A stretch of DNA of 64,000 nt, from positions 1 through 64,000 of the forward strand of contig NZ_JAHQCS010000178.1 of NCBI RefSeq assembly GCF_019042215.1, given 5' to 3'. Under the pieces are notes generated by a model, which did not search any database, had not been told where the DNA came from, and worked only from the letters and a program-made list of their open reading frames with translations. The position numbers were made by a program, and so were the translations under genes. The stretch is from Evansella tamaricis (lineage in GTDB: Bacteria; Bacillota; Bacilli; Bacillales; Salisediminibacteriaceae). Below, piece by piece: positions 50,235-60,708 of this stretch (position 1 is its first letter; each line of letters starts with the position of its first letter).

Positions 50235-51513
50235 GTCCTGTCTCCTCTGTTGTCCTCATCTGCATTTCATGGTAAATGGCTGATTCAGGCGGAGCGTATC
50301 CTCTGATAATATACTCTTCCTTGTCTTCTGCAAATCTTTGTTCCACACAAATGGTCTCCTTTTGCAGGCGATGAAGCCATTTTCCTTCTGATGATTCTAA
50401 ATGAATGATATATGGAGAGAAATTTTCTTCCATAATGGATTGAATTTTCATTTTTAGCTTGTCCAGATCTTCCACGTCATTGGCACTGATTAAGGTTGTC
50501 GGTCCTTCCGAAACAGAAAAGAAATCCCCCTCTAGTAAGTCCCGTTTATTATAAACGGTTAACATAGATATTTGATCTGCGGAAAGTTCCTTTAATAATT
50601 TGTTGACTGTCTTCTCATGATTTGGATAATCAGGATTCGCACTATCCACCACATGGAGCAGTAAATCTGCTTCCTGAACTTCCTCCAGTGTAGAGCGAAA
50701 GGCAGCAATTAAAGACGTGGGTAATTGTTGAATAAATCCTACGGTATCTGTTAACAACACTTCCATCCCGCATGACAGCTTTAACCTTTTCGTCGTAGGG
50801 TCCAGAGTTGCAAACAATTGGTTTTCCATATGTACATCGGCCTTTGCCAATTTATGCAGAAGCGTGGACTTCCCTGCATTGGTATAACCCACAAGGGAAA
50901 TTTGAAAGGCCTGATTTTTCTTTCTTCTGCTGCGGTACCGCTCTCGGTGGGAGACGATTTGTTCCAATTGTCTTCGAATATCTGTCATCCTGTCGCGAAT
51001 ATGACGCTGATCCACTTCCAGTTGTGTTTCCCCTGGCCCCCTCGTACCAATTCCACCACCTAAACGGGAGAGCAAAAGACCCTGTCCCCTTAATCGTGGT
51101 AACAAATAACTCAGTTGAGCAAGTTCCACCTGCAGTTTTCCTTCTTTCGACCTGGCACGTTTTGCAAAAATATCGAGGATAAGTTGAGTCCGATCGATGA
51201 TTTTCACATCATCTAGTTCTGCTGTTAAATTTCTTGTCTGGGAAGGGGAGAGTTCATCATTAAAGATGATCAACTCCACCTCCAGTTCTTCCATAACAGC
51301 CTTAACTTCCTGCACTTTTCCTTTTCCAATATAAGTAGCCCGGTCTGGACGATCGCGGTTCTGTGAGATTTCCGTAACAACGATTCCCCCTGCAGTGTTC
51401 GTCAATGCTGCCAATTCTTCCATTCTGTAGGAAAAATCCTCTTCTGCCATCTCTGGAGTGTTGACCCCTACTAATAAAACACGTTCTTCTTTTACTTGTA
51501 TTTCCTTCTCCAA
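50227..51513 (-). CDS. hflX: GTPase HflX
   Basis: 428 aa. An N-terminal HflX domain ([27 protein letters not shown]), then [12 protein letters not shown], then the G domain: [11 protein letters not shown] (G1), [10 protein letters not shown] (G3), TVYNKRDL (G4). The family binds the large ribosomal subunit and rescues stalled or heat-damaged ribosomes. Encoded between spoVK and ynbB as in B. subtilis. Confidence 0.96.
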   Translation of the reverse strand: MEKEIQVKEERVLLVGVNTPEMAEEDFSYRMEELAALTNTAGGIVVTEISQNRDRPDRATYIGKGKVQEVKAVMEELEVELIIFNDELSPSQTRNLTAELDDVKIIDRTQLILDIFAKRARSKEGKLQVELAQLSYLLPRLRGQGLLLSRLGGGIGTRGPGETQLEVDQRHIRDRMTDIRRQLEQIVSHRERYRSRRKKNQAFQISLVGYTNAGKSTLLHKLAKADVHMENQLFATLDPTTKRLKLSCGMEVLLTDTVGFIQQLPTSLIAAFRSTLEEVQEADLLLHVVDSANPDYPNHEKTVNKLLKELSADQISMLTVYNKRDLLEGDFFSVSEGPTTLISANDVEDLDKLKMKIQSIMEENFSPYIIHLESSEGKWLHRLQKETICVEQRFAEDKEEYIIRGYAPPESAIYHEMQMRTTEETGHE

Positions 51514-51532
51514 ATCATATACCTCCCTTACC

Positions 51533-52504
51533 TCATTCGATCCTTACGTCTGTATGATGAAAAGCTTTTGTCAAATCTACACTTTTTATCGTCATTAAAT
51601 CTACTTTCTCAAATTTTCCTTCTTCTAGAAGACGTACAGCTTGAGATCTAATGGACCGCTCCAATAAATTACGGATAAAACGCCCGTTACTAAAGTGTTC
51701 TTCTTGTTTTTCTTTCGTATACGTTAAGAGATCCTTTAACGTATCCTCTGCTCTATTATCTAATTGATAATCCCGTTCCTTGACCATCTTCTTTGCCATA
51801 AGCAATAATTCCTTCACTGTATAATTAGGGAAAGTAACTTTCATGGGAAACCTGGATGGGAGACCTGGATTAAGTTTTAAAAATCGGTCCATTTCTTTTG
51901 GATATCCTGCCAAAATTAAAACAAAGGAGTGCTGTTGATCCTCCATAGATTTCACTAATGTATCAATAGCTTCCTTTCCAAAGTCTTTCTCACCACCACG
52001 GGCGAGGGAATACGCTTCGTCTACAAATAAAATGCCTCCAAGGGACTTTTGAACAAGTTCCCGGGTTTTTTGTGCCGTATGACCAATATATTCTCCCACG
52101 AGATCGGCCCTTTCCGCTTCAATCAAATGGCCTTTTTCTAAAACTCCCATCTCTTTAAACATCTTGGCAATGAGACGAGCAACAGTTGTTTTGCCAGTGC
52201 CAGGATTCCCTTTAAAAACCATGTGAAGAACTTGTTTACCAGCCTTTAAACCTTCATCCTGGCGTTTTTGATTTAAATATAACCAGGCATAAATTTCTTT
52301 CATGAAATCCTTAATATTTTTCAGTCCAATGAATTCATTTAACTCCTGTTGCATTTTTTTATACGCAACATGTTCTGGCTTTTCTAAAACATCCGTTTCT
52401 TGATGGGAGAGGAGAGCATGCTCTTGATCTGGATACTTCTTTAGTACAACATTAATTTGCCCTCTTTTTCTCATTCGTGCTGCTTGTTCCAACGAGGTCA
52501 CCAT
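51533..52504 (-). CDS. spoVK: Stage V sporulation AAA+ protein SpoVK
   Basis: 323 aa. [20 protein letters not shown] is Walker [15 protein letters not shown] is Walker B, and [16 protein letters not shown] holds the sensor region of CbxX/CfqX-type AAA+ ATPases. SpoVK is needed for spore maturation. The start is uncertain: ATG at 52504 has a poorly spaced AGAGG, and 52474 is an alternative. Confidence 0.93.
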   Translation of the reverse strand: MVTSLEQAARMRKRGQINVVLKKYPDQEHALLSHQETDVLEKPEHVAYKKMQQELNEFIGLKNIKDFMKEIYAWLYLNQKRQDEGLKAGKQVLHMVFKGNPGTGKTTVARLIAKMFKEMGVLEKGHLIEAERADLVGEYIGHTAQKTRELVQKSLGGILFVDEAYSLARGGEKDFGKEAIDTLVKSMEDQQHSFVLILAGYPKEMDRFLKLNPGLPSRFPMKVTFPNYTVKELLLMAKKMVKERDYQLDNRAEDTLKDLLTYTKEKQEEHFSNGRFIRNLLERSIRSQAVRLLEEGKFEKVDLMTIKSVDLTKAFHHTDVRIE

Positions 52505-52730
52505 CCTCTATTGTATAGTGGAAACATCTCTCTCACAACTACTATACGCAATTTCATCGTACACGTGACAAAAGCCCATTCCAATCGCTTTTATCTCATC
52601 CCTTTTTCATAATCAATAACTAGAGTATATTTTACTATCAAGTTAACGTCATAGAATAAAGGCAAATGCAAGACAAGTGGGAATTGTTGGAATATAATAA
52701 AAATATGTTGAATACAAAGGAGTGAAACGA

Positions 52731-53750
52731 ATGAAACTCATCCATGGTATGGATCGCTTTTTATTATCTTTACAGGAAAAAAAGCAACAGAGCACATTAA
52801 AACGTTATGCTTATGACTTAAAACAGTTTCACAGCTGGCTCGAGAGTATCAGAACTCCCCCTGTATCCATTGAGTTACCCACCAATGAAGAACTTTACTC
52901 CTATTATTCCTATTTACATAAAGGGGTGAGATATTCCCATAATACAATTCGGCGGATTTTGTCCGTTTTAAAACAATGGTTGAAATTCATGGACCAGGAG
53001 GAGCAAGTGACCCTTCTGGAAGGGTATATTCAAAATACGTTACAAAACAGAAAAACGGATAACAATCCTTTTTTATCAAATAAAGAAATAAAAAATCTTT
53101 TTTCCACGGTAGTCTCTAACCGGGGACTAACGGATAACCAGCAAAAATACCGTCATCTTATCCGGGGCCGTAATGAAGTTATTTTCCGTCTCATTCTATT
53201 CTATGGTGTAACCATTCAAGAATTAACTACTTTAACTGTGGACAGGATCCATTTCGCCTCCAATGAAATTGTTTTATTAAGCCGGAAGGGAAAAGTGAGG
53301 AAACGGACTATCCAACCGGAAGACCGGAAGAAAATGTTTGAATATTATATGACGATCCCGGAAGCTGTACGCCCAGGACGGTATGACCCCTCCCCTTTTT
53401 TTATTGCTTTTGATTATCAAAGAGGAACATATCGCTGGGATTATGATGCTGATGCCCCTAAAGGATTATCAGAGGTGGCCATGCAAAAAATGATTCGACA
53501 GGAAATTAAACGGGCAGGTTTGTCACGCCACCATACGGCGCAACAATTACGAAAAACGTATATACTAACAGAGTTAACTAAAGGAAGAAATATAGAAGAA
53601 CTCCGTAAAGAATTGGCCTTTGAAACGATCCAACCGATCAAGTCCGTGGAAAAACAATGGAAAGAAAAGAAAAGCTCCAGCGCCTATAGTCACGAGCGTA
53701 GGGCAGTGCAGTGCAGGAATGACAACAGAAGTCCGCTCTTTGACTTCTAG
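52731..53750 (+). CDS. Tyrosine recombinase-like protein lacking catalytic residues
   Basis: 339 aa. The N-terminal SAM-like domain (LKRYAYDLKQFHSWLESI) and the catalytic-domain fold are present, but the key residues are changed: GVTIQEL has Thr where the first Arg belongs, QQLRK has Gln for His (the second Arg stays), LAFETIQ has Phe for His, and the nucleophilic Tyr is replaced in PIKSVEK. The last 25 codons run into the repeat at 53673. The start at 52731 has GGAG at 8 nt. It is either a dead gene in decay or a DNA-binding derivative. Confidence 0.8.
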   Translation: MKLIHGMDRFLLSLQEKKQQSTLKRYAYDLKQFHSWLESIRTPPVSIELPTNEELYSYYSYLHKGVRYSHNTIRRILSVLKQWLKFMDQEEQVTLLEGYIQNTLQNRKTDNNPFLSNKEIKNLFSTVVSNRGLTDNQQKYRHLIRGRNEVIFRLILFYGVTIQELTTLTVDRIHFASNEIVLLSRKGKVRKRTIQPEDRKKMFEYYMTIPEAVRPGRYDPSPFFIAFDYQRGTYRWDYDADAPKGLSEVAMQKMIRQEIKRAGLSRHHTAQQLRKTYILTELTKGRNIEELRKELAFETIQPIKSVEKQWKEKKSSSAYSHERRAVQCRNDNRSPLFDF

Positions 53751-53820
53751 TTGTCACTTCCGAAGTGCCCCGCAGCGAGTAGGCGCTGGAGCTAGACAAT
53801 GCCCAAAGGTGCAAAAACTT
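53673..53820. repeat. Dispersed intergenic repeat, copy 2 (complete)
   Basis: Perfect 13-bp inverted ends AGCTCCAGCGCCT (53673-53685) and AGGCGCTGGAGCT (53781-53793) enclose a 95-bp body, then a tail ACAATGCCCAAAGGTGCAAA. Parts recur at 1-125 and 63085-63690. It provides the C-terminus of the recombinase-like reading frame. Confidence 0.8.
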
Positions 53821-53884
53821 ATGCATTCTCTTTTAAAATAGCCAAGTAAACTTATCCTTCAGTTTCACAGTTTCCAAGCCCAGT

Positions 53885-53929
53885 TAAAAAGGCGTTCCTA
53901 CCGTATACTTCTGTAGGAACGCCTTTTAA
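53885..53929. terminator. Terminator after hfq
   Basis: GGCGTTCCTAC/GTAGGAACGCC, an 11-bp perfect stem with T-runs on both sides. It ends the hfq transcript and may also end rightward transcription. Confidence 0.9.
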
Positions 53930-54160
53930 TTAGTTACCTTCTTGATTAAGTTGAACGTTTCGTTGAGGCGAGAAAGTGGAGATCGCATGTTTATACACGA
54001 GCTGCTGCTTCCCATCGGTATCTAGGATCACGGTAAAATTATCAAAACTTTTTATAAATCCTCGAAGTTGGAATCCGTTCAATAAGAAAACCGTCACTGG
54101 AATATTTTCTTTTCTCAACTGATTTAAAAACTGATCCTGAATGTTAACTGGCTGTTTCAT
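53930..54160 (-). CDS. hfq: RNA chaperone Hfq
   Basis: 76 aa, Sm fold: [21 protein letters not shown] (helix and Sm1), [20 protein letters not shown] (Sm2 with the YKHAIS motif). It forms a hexamer that binds small RNAs and mRNAs; in Bacilli its role is more limited than in enteric bacteria. Follows miaA, with a terminator behind. Confidence 0.97.
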   Translation of the reverse strand: MKQPVNIQDQFLNQLRKENIPVTVFLLNGFQLRGFIKSFDNFTVILDTDGKQQLVYKHAISTFSPQRNVQLNQEGN

Positions 54161-54207
54161 TGTCTTGTAGGCCTCCCTCTTATCACATTATTATCTATAT
54201 TCGATAT

Positions 54208-55134
54208 TTAAAACAACTTTCCTTCCACAAATTGATGAATTTCTTCAAGCTTTTTTTTACGGTTCTGTGTCATATCAAACCAAGTGATGTCCATCTTATT
54301 CCGAAACCAGGTTAATTGCCGTTTAGCATAACGCCTTGAGTTTTGTTTTAGCATTTCGATGGATTCCTCTAAAGAGATTTTTCCCTGTAAGTAACTATAG
54401 ATTTCTTTATACCCGATCGCTTGAACGGACTGGCAGTTAATGACTCCTTTATGATATAACTCCCTTGCTTCTTCTAGCAGACCCTGTTCTATCATCAGAT
54501 CCACTCTATAATTAATTCTCTTGTATAACTCGTCCCGGTCCATTGTTAAACCAATAACCGTAGTATCGTACGGGGATTCCAACGGTTGGTCGGGGCGCTC
54601 TCCAATTCTTTGTCCCGTCAACTCATAAACTTCAAGAGCCCTAACCACCCGACGGACATTATTCGGATGAAGTGCCTTAAAGCTTTCAGGATCAACTTCC
54701 TTTAACAGGTAGTGAAGTGATTCCTTTCCGTGTTCCTCGGCAAATCGCTCATATTTTAACCGAAGAGATGGATCCCCTACGGATTCGGAGAAGTCATAGT
54801 CATGGATAACGGAGTTCACATAAAGGCCTGTTCCTCCAACGATGAAGGGTGTTCTTCCCCGATGAGTGATATCCATTATCTTTTTCTTCGCCAGTTCTTG
54901 AAACTCTGCCACAGAAAAACTCTCTGTAGGTTCTTTTATATCAATGAGATAATGGGGGATACCCTCCATCTCTTCTTCAGAAACTTTAGCCGTTCCTATA
55001 TCCATCCCACGATAAATTTGCATCGAATCTCCGCTAATAATTTCGCCTTGAAACGATTTTGCCAAAGAGATTCCTGTTGCTGTTTTCCCAACAGCAGTGG
55101 GACCGACAATGACAACCAATTTTTTTCTCACCAT
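54208..55134 (-). CDS. miaA: tRNA dimethylallyltransferase MiaA
   Basis: 308 aa. GPTAVGKTATGISLA is the P-loop and GDSMQIYRGMDIGTAKV the family signature; FIVGGTGLYVNSVIHD and GYKEIYSYL follow. It adds the isopentenyl group to A37 of tRNAs reading UNN codons. The start at 55134 follows AGGTG. Confidence 0.97.
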   Translation of the reverse strand: MVRKKLVVIVGPTAVGKTATGISLAKSFQGEIISGDSMQIYRGMDIGTAKVSEEEMEGIPHYLIDIKEPTESFSVAEFQELAKKKIMDITHRGRTPFIVGGTGLYVNSVIHDYDFSESVGDPSLRLKYERFAEEHGKESLHYLLKEVDPESFKALHPNNVRRVVRALEVYELTGQRIGERPDQPLESPYDTTVIGLTMDRDELYKRINYRVDLMIEQGLLEEARELYHKGVINCQSVQAIGYKEIYSYLQGKISLEESIEMLKQNSRRYAKRQLTWFRNKMDITWFDMTQNRKKKLEEIHQFVEGKLF

Positions 55135-55140
55135 GATCAC

Positions 55141-55929
55141 CTAATCTTCCAGTTCTATTGTTCCGTAATGAAATGTGGCAGATAGCCGGACATCCACATG
55201 GAATCCTAATGTTTGAAAGCGCGTACTCCTGAAATGATCCTTTAATACAACCCGCTTTCTAGCCACCCTTTTCGCTTCCAGAACGGCCTGTTCCGATATC
55301 GTCTCCATAGCAGTATGTATCCTAATTGGTTCAAACCCATCGGAACCAGTTACAGATTCCTCAAACATGGGATCAAAGTATACGACATCTACAGAATGGT
55401 CTGGAGCGTTTACGAGCCAGTCCAGATGGTTGACAGAAAGAACCTCAATCCTTCTTAACGCTTCATCAACCTTCGGCACGTAACTGACATACTCTTTTAA
55501 TCCAGTTCCCACAATAAAGGAGATTATTTTAGACTTTTCCGCCCCTATAACTCTACCACTCTGGCCCACAGCCAAACTGGCTAAAATAGCATCGGATCCA
55601 AGGCCAAGGGTGGCATCAAAAATGCGATCCCCTTTTGTTAAACCACAGGCATGGACCATGGGATCTTCCCTTGTCTTTAACCAATGCTTCGCCCGAAACA
55701 TAGCAGCATTCGGATGAAAAAAGAACGGCTTCTGTTCCCCTCTAGAATGGAAGGTTAATCTATCCTCTTCCACAACAAGGACATTACTGTGATAGATTGT
55801 TTTCATAGTCGGAACAGATCGTTTCTTCCGTTGGATAAAGGGAACTTGTAATTGCTTACTGATGGCCAAAGCCCGTTCTAGTATCCTTTGAGACGGTCGG
55901 CCTGAAGTTGTGACAATTACTCCTTCCAT
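55141..55929 (-). CDS. Class I SAM methyltransferase (RsmJ/DUF548-like)
   Basis: 262 aa. DATLGLGSDAILASL is the SAM-binding loop, VVYFDPMFEE resembles the DP-MF motif of RsmJ, the enterobacterial 16S rRNA m2G1516 methyltransferase. Target in this organism is unproven. It ends 1 nt before mutL begins in the operon order mutS-mutL-this gene-miaA-hfq. Confidence 0.85.
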   Translation of the reverse strand: MEGVIVTTSGRPSQRILERALAISKQLQVPFIQRKKRSVPTMKTIYHSNVLVVEEDRLTFHSRGEQKPFFFHPNAAMFRAKHWLKTREDPMVHACGLTKGDRIFDATLGLGSDAILASLAVGQSGRVIGAEKSKIISFIVGTGLKEYVSYVPKVDEALRRIEVLSVNHLDWLVNAPDHSVDVVYFDPMFEESVTGSDGFEPIRIHTAMETISEQAVLEAKRVARKRVVLKDHFRSTRFQTLGFHVDVRLSATFHYGTIELED

Positions 55930-57897
55930 CTACATCACCCTTTTGAACATCCGTTCCATTTCATACGTGGAAAAATGCAAAATAACCGGCCTACCATGTG
56001 GGCATGTATACGGCTCTTCACACATCCGTAATGTTTCTAGTAGTCGGAACATTTCATCAGGTGTCAGGTAGCGGTTTGCTTTGATGGCATCTTTACAAGA
56101 CATGAGGATCGCAGCCTCTTCACGAATTTTACCTATATCCACAGACTGAGAATCTGGATGTTTTATTTGTTCAAGCATTTCACCGATAATCTCCTGCTCC
56201 TGTCCTTTCGGGAACCACGTAGGATGAGAACGAACAAGGTAGGTCCTAGTACCAAAAGGTTCTAATTGAATTCCCACCTCTTCTAATAGATTTCCCTTTT
56301 CTTTTACTCTTTCTTCTTCCGCCTGAGTCATTTCAAAGGTTAATGGAACAAGTAGATCTTGGAGGCTTTTATCCACCTCCACTATTTTGTCACGGAAATA
56401 CTCATATTTAATCCGCTCTTGGGCGGCGTGCTGATCGATAATAAACAGTCCTTGCTCATTTTGTGCCAAAATATAAGTTCCATGGAGTTGTCCAATTGGA
56501 TAGAGTGCTGGGACCTCTTTTCCCGAGTGCAGTACGTCCCCTTTCGATGAAGTGTCCCGTTGGGGGGAATAAGGGTCATCCACTACCTCATCCCCTGTTG
56601 TTGACACCGGCTGTTTTGATTTTGTACCTTCTTGACTCCCTTCATCATCGTCTTCTTTTACCGTTGACACTGTTTCTTTGTATTTATTTCCAAATTCAGG
56701 TCCCTTTAGACTACCAGAACTTGTTGTTTTCTCATTTAAAGGCGTTTCTTTTGGATATTGACTACGCTCATCCATTTCTCCTGATGACGCCGCTACCGTT
56801 TCAGCACTATTCGTGCTCCCTTCGGAAAACAAATCATGCATAATCTGAAGGGATAATTGTTCTGAAGATTTTCTTTCTTTCTGAGGGCCACGGGAAACTT
56901 CAGGGATAAAGCGAGTTTGTTTAAACATCGTTTTAATAGATGAAGTAACAAGTTCTTGCAGTGCCTGTTCCTTACTTAAACGGACTTCCAATTTTGCAGG
57001 ATGAACGTTAACATCAATTAAGATCGGATCCATTTCAATGTGCAAAACAACGATCGGATGTTTTCCGATTGGTAAAAGGGTATGATACCCCTCTTGAACA
57101 GCTTTCAGCAGTGGATAATTACGAATATACCGACCATTAATAATCGTTGACATATAGGAACGGTTTGAACGTGTTACTTCCGGTTTTGCAATATAACCTC
57201 TCACTTTAAAATCTAATGTCTCCCCTTCGATCGGAAGCATCACTTTCGCCACCTGTGTTCCATAAATGGCAGAGATAACACGCAGAAGATCTCCATTCCC
57301 CGTCGTCTGCAGCAGCGTCTTACCGTTATGTGTTAAATGGAAAGCCACTTCTGGATGGGCGAGGGCCATTCGATTGATTACATCTGATATATGCCCCAAT
57401 TCCGTATGAACCGTCCGTAAGTATTTCAACCTGGCAGGGGTATTATAGAACAAATCTGTGACAGCAATCTCTGTTCCCTTCCTAGCACCAGTTGTCCCTT
57501 TATGGACGACTTTCCCACCTTCAAGACGGATCTCATGACCGTGCTCCACACCATCGCTCGTCTTTAACGTGAGCTTGGAGACGGACGCAATACTTGGAAG
57601 TGCTTCCCCCCTAAAACCTAGAGTTGCTATGCGGAACAGATCATGATCGTCTCTGATTTTACTGGTTGCATGGCGATAAAATGCTGTTTCAAGGTCTTCC
57701 CCGTCAATGCCATCCCCATCATCGAGAATTCGAATGAGAGAGAGACCCCCCTCTTCTACATCCACCCGAATCTGTTTACTATTAGCATCAAGGGAGTTTT
57801 CCACAAGCTCCTTCACAACGGACGCGGGCCGTTCCACTACTTCACCTGCTGCTATCTTATTCGAAAGTTCATCACTTAATTGATAGATTTTCCCCAT
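55930..57897 (-). CDS. mutL: DNA mismatch repair protein MutL
   Basis: 655 aa. GHKL ATPase motifs ([37 protein letters not shown]) form the N-terminus. A low-complexity Ser/Glu linker follows. The C-terminal endonuclease motif [12 protein letters not shown] and CPHGRP are present, so this MutL should nick DNA as in other Firmicutes. Directly downstream of mutS. Confidence 0.97.
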   Translation of the reverse strand: MGKIYQLSDELSNKIAAGEVVERPASVVKELVENSLDANSKQIRVDVEEGGLSLIRILDDGDGIDGEDLETAFYRHATSKIRDDHDLFRIATLGFRGEALPSIASVSKLTLKTSDGVEHGHEIRLEGGKVVHKGTTGARKGTEIAVTDLFYNTPARLKYLRTVHTELGHISDVINRMALAHPEVAFHLTHNGKTLLQTTGNGDLLRVISAIYGTQVAKVMLPIEGETLDFKVRGYIAKPEVTRSNRSYMSTIINGRYIRNYPLLKAVQEGYHTLLPIGKHPIVVLHIEMDPILIDVNVHPAKLEVRLSKEQALQELVTSSIKTMFKQTRFIPEVSRGPQKERKSSEQLSLQIMHDLFSEGSTNSAETVAASSGEMDERSQYPKETPLNEKTTSSGSLKGPEFGNKYKETVSTVKEDDDEGSQEGTKSKQPVSTTGDEVVDDPYSPQRDTSSKGDVLHSGKEVPALYPIGQLHGTYILAQNEQGLFIIDQHAAQERIKYEYFRDKIVEVDKSLQDLLVPLTFEMTQAEEERVKEKGNLLEEVGIQLEPFGTRTYLVRSHPTWFPKGQEQEIIGEMLEQIKHPDSQSVDIGKIREEAAILMSCKDAIKANRYLTPDEMFRLLETLRMCEEPYTCPHGRPVILHFSTYEMERMFKRVM

Positions 57898-57915
57898 TGC
57901 TGTTCACCACCACCA

Positions 57916-60561
57916 TCATTTTTTCATCAATTTACGCTGGATCTCATCCAATACTTGAATTGCCTCGATTGGGGTTACGTGTAGTAAGTTTAAAGATTGG
58001 ATGTGTTCTAGGACTGATTTTTCCTTTACCGTTAACCCTTTTCCCCTGTCCCGTTTCTCTTCTTCCTGGATCCCGAATAGAGTGAGTTGCTGGTTGGCAA
58101 CATCCTGAGAAGTGGGATGAAGTACTTCTTCCCTCGCCGTTGCAATTTCATCCATGGTTGTCTTTTCATCCGTTAAGGGACGCTTTGCAGGATATTGCTC
58201 GGATTCGAATTCATGTAGTATCAATTTGGCGCGGGAAATGAGCTGCTCTGGTAGTTCTGCCAACTCCGCAACATAGATTCCATAACTTCTGTCTGCTGCT
58301 CCATCAATGACTTTATGAAGAAACACCACTTTCCCGTTTTCCTCCATGGCTGACACATGGACATTTTTCAGCTTTGGCAATTCTTCCGCCAAGCTTGTCA
58401 ATTCGTGATAATGGGTGGAAAACAATGTTTTTGCGCCAATTTCATGATGGATGTATTCCATTATGGCCTGGGCCAGTGCCATTCCATCATAGGTGGACGT
58501 TCCCCTGCCAATTTCATCAAGTAATATCAAACTGTCTTTAGTGGCCTTTGTGACTGCATGTTTTGTCTCTAACATTTCCACCATGAACGTACTTTGTCCC
58601 TGGGCGAGATCATCCGCTGCCCCAATTCTAGTAAAAATTTGATCAAATATAGGGAGAACTGCTTCTTTTGCAGGTACAAAGGAACCAACTTGTGCCATAA
58701 TGGAAATGAGTGCGAGTTGGCGCATATACGTACTTTTACCTGCCATATTTGGGCCAGTAATCAGTAACATTTCTCGCTCCTTGTTTAAGTGAATATCATT
58801 CGCAACATAATCCCCTTGATCGATTACTTTTTCTACCACCGGATGACGGGCCTCCACGATAGATACGTCTCCATCAGACTCCATTTTTGGTTTAACATAA
58901 TGGTTTTTTTCTGCCACTTCTGCAAAGCTTTGAAGAACATCAATCGTACTTATAATAGACGCAAGTTTCTGTAAAGGACGTATGTACTCCTTCACTTTCT
59001 CTCTTACCTCCATAAAAAGTTCGTACTCCAGCTTTTCACTTTTTTCTTCCGCTTCCAGAATTAATACTTCCCGCTCTTTTAATTCTTCTGTAATATATCT
59101 TTCAGCATTAGTGAGAGTCTGCTTCCGTTCATAACGACCTTCCGGCAAATGAGGTATATTGGCCTTTGTTACTTCAATGTAATAGCCAAATACTTTATTA
59201 AAACCTATCTTTAAGGACTTTATTCCCGTTTCCTGCCTCTCCTTCTGTTCCAAGGATGCAATCCACGTTTTTCCGTTCCGCATGGCATCACGATAGTGAT
59301 CCAGTTCGTCGTGATACCCATCCTTTATTATATTCCCTTCCGTAATGGACACTGGGGGATCCTCCTGTATGCTTGTTTCAAGAAGTTCCCTAAGTGATTG
59401 GCAATTATCTGCTTGTCCAATCAGTTCCGTTGCATACTCACTTCCAAGGCTATTTACCGTTTCAAAAATACTTGGGACCTGTTGAAGGGAGCGTTTTAAT
59501 TGAATCATGTCTCTACCATTCACGTTTCCAAAAGCTACCTTACCAGACAACCTTTCTAAGTCATATACTCCATTCAATTGTTCTTTAAGGGACTCCCGTT
59601 CAAAAAAACGGTCAATTAAGGTTTCCACGAGACCAAGCCGTTTCTCAATGTGGTCCTTAGAAACGAGCGGCCGCTCTATCCATTGTTTTAACAATCTTCC
59701 ACCCATGGCTGTTTCCGTCTGATCCAACACCCAAAGAAGTGATCCTTGTTTTTTCTTGTCCCGAATCGTTTCAATTAACTCCAGATTACGTTTGGAGTGA
59801 ACATCCACTCCCATGAAATCCTGCGGTAAGTAAAACATTGCCGGCTGTAGATGATCTAACGACCGTTTTGTTATTTGTAATAAATAGTTTAATAGGCGAC
59901 CGCATGCGATCTTTGATTCCTTATCCTGAAGTTGAGAAAATAAACTATCGTCTTCGGAAATCCCATCTCCCACAGACAAGGTGACCCCAAGTCGTTGGGA
60001 TAAATCCTTTTCATATTCATCTAATAATTCGGTTGGAATGACTAATTCCTTTGGTTTATAACCTGCCACTTCATGAATGAGTGAGTCATACCCGTTCACT
60101 TTTGTTACAAGAAATTCCCCGGTAGTCATATCAATGGAAGCAATTCCAAATACTTCTCCTGGAAAAATGCTGACAGACACAAGGTAATTATTATTTTTCT
60201 CCTCAATCAAATTCCCTTCCATGACGGTTCCAGGAGTTATTACTTGAACAACCTCTCTCCGAACAACACCCTTTGCCTGAGATGGATCTTCGGTTTGCTC
60301 ACAGATGGCAACTTTATAGCCCTTTTTTATAAGTTGTATGATATACTGTTCCGCGGAATGATAAGGTACGCCACACATGGGGATACGCTCCCCTTCCCCT
60401 TTCCCACGGCCTGTTAACGTTATTTCCAATTCTTTCGCTGCCTTTTTGGCATCTTCAAAAAACAATTCATAAAAATCCCCTAAACGGAAAAATAAAAAGG
60501 CATCTTCATACTGTGCCTTAATTCTTAAATATTGTTCAATCATCGGCGTCTGTTTTGACAT
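57916..60561 (-). CDS. mutS: DNA mismatch repair protein MutS
   Basis: 881 aa. FFRLGDFYELFFEDA holds the mismatch-binding F-x-E region, TGPNMAGKSTYMRQ is Walker A, LILLDEIGRGTSTYDG is Walker B, and STHYHELTSL follows. Length is normal. A C-terminal helix-turn-helix finishes the protein. It recognises mismatches and recruits MutL. Confidence 0.98.
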   Translation of the reverse strand: MSKQTPMIEQYLRIKAQYEDAFLFFRLGDFYELFFEDAKKAAKELEITLTGRGKGEGERIPMCGVPYHSAEQYIIQLIKKGYKVAICEQTEDPSQAKGVVRREVVQVITPGTVMEGNLIEEKNNNYLVSVSIFPGEVFGIASIDMTTGEFLVTKVNGYDSLIHEVAGYKPKELVIPTELLDEYEKDLSQRLGVTLSVGDGISEDDSLFSQLQDKESKIACGRLLNYLLQITKRSLDHLQPAMFYLPQDFMGVDVHSKRNLELIETIRDKKKQGSLLWVLDQTETAMGGRLLKQWIERPLVSKDHIEKRLGLVETLIDRFFERESLKEQLNGVYDLERLSGKVAFGNVNGRDMIQLKRSLQQVPSIFETVNSLGSEYATELIGQADNCQSLRELLETSIQEDPPVSITEGNIIKDGYHDELDHYRDAMRNGKTWIASLEQKERQETGIKSLKIGFNKVFGYYIEVTKANIPHLPEGRYERKQTLTNAERYITEELKEREVLILEAEEKSEKLEYELFMEVREKVKEYIRPLQKLASIISTIDVLQSFAEVAEKNHYVKPKMESDGDVSIVEARHPVVEKVIDQGDYVANDIHLNKEREMLLITGPNMAGKSTYMRQLALISIMAQVGSFVPAKEAVLPIFDQIFTRIGAADDLAQGQSTFMVEMLETKHAVTKATKDSLILLDEIGRGTSTYDGMALAQAIMEYIHHEIGAKTLFSTHYHELTSLAEELPKLKNVHVSAMEENGKVVFLHKVIDGAADRSYGIYVAELAELPEQLISRAKLILHEFESEQYPAKRPLTDEKTTMDEIATAREEVLHPTSQDVANQQLTLFGIQEEEKRDRGKGLTVKEKSVLEHIQSLNLLHVTPIEAIQVLDEIQRKLMKK

Positions 60562-60708
60562 AGTTCTCCCCCAACTATCTACTTTATAATCTAAAAGGTT
60601 AGTAAAATGGTATAGGAATCATTGACTATTTCAAGCAATAACCCTACTAAACTAAACCTCGGCTTCGTTTTCTATCACAGATATTATAACATACGATTTT
60701 TTCCCGTG

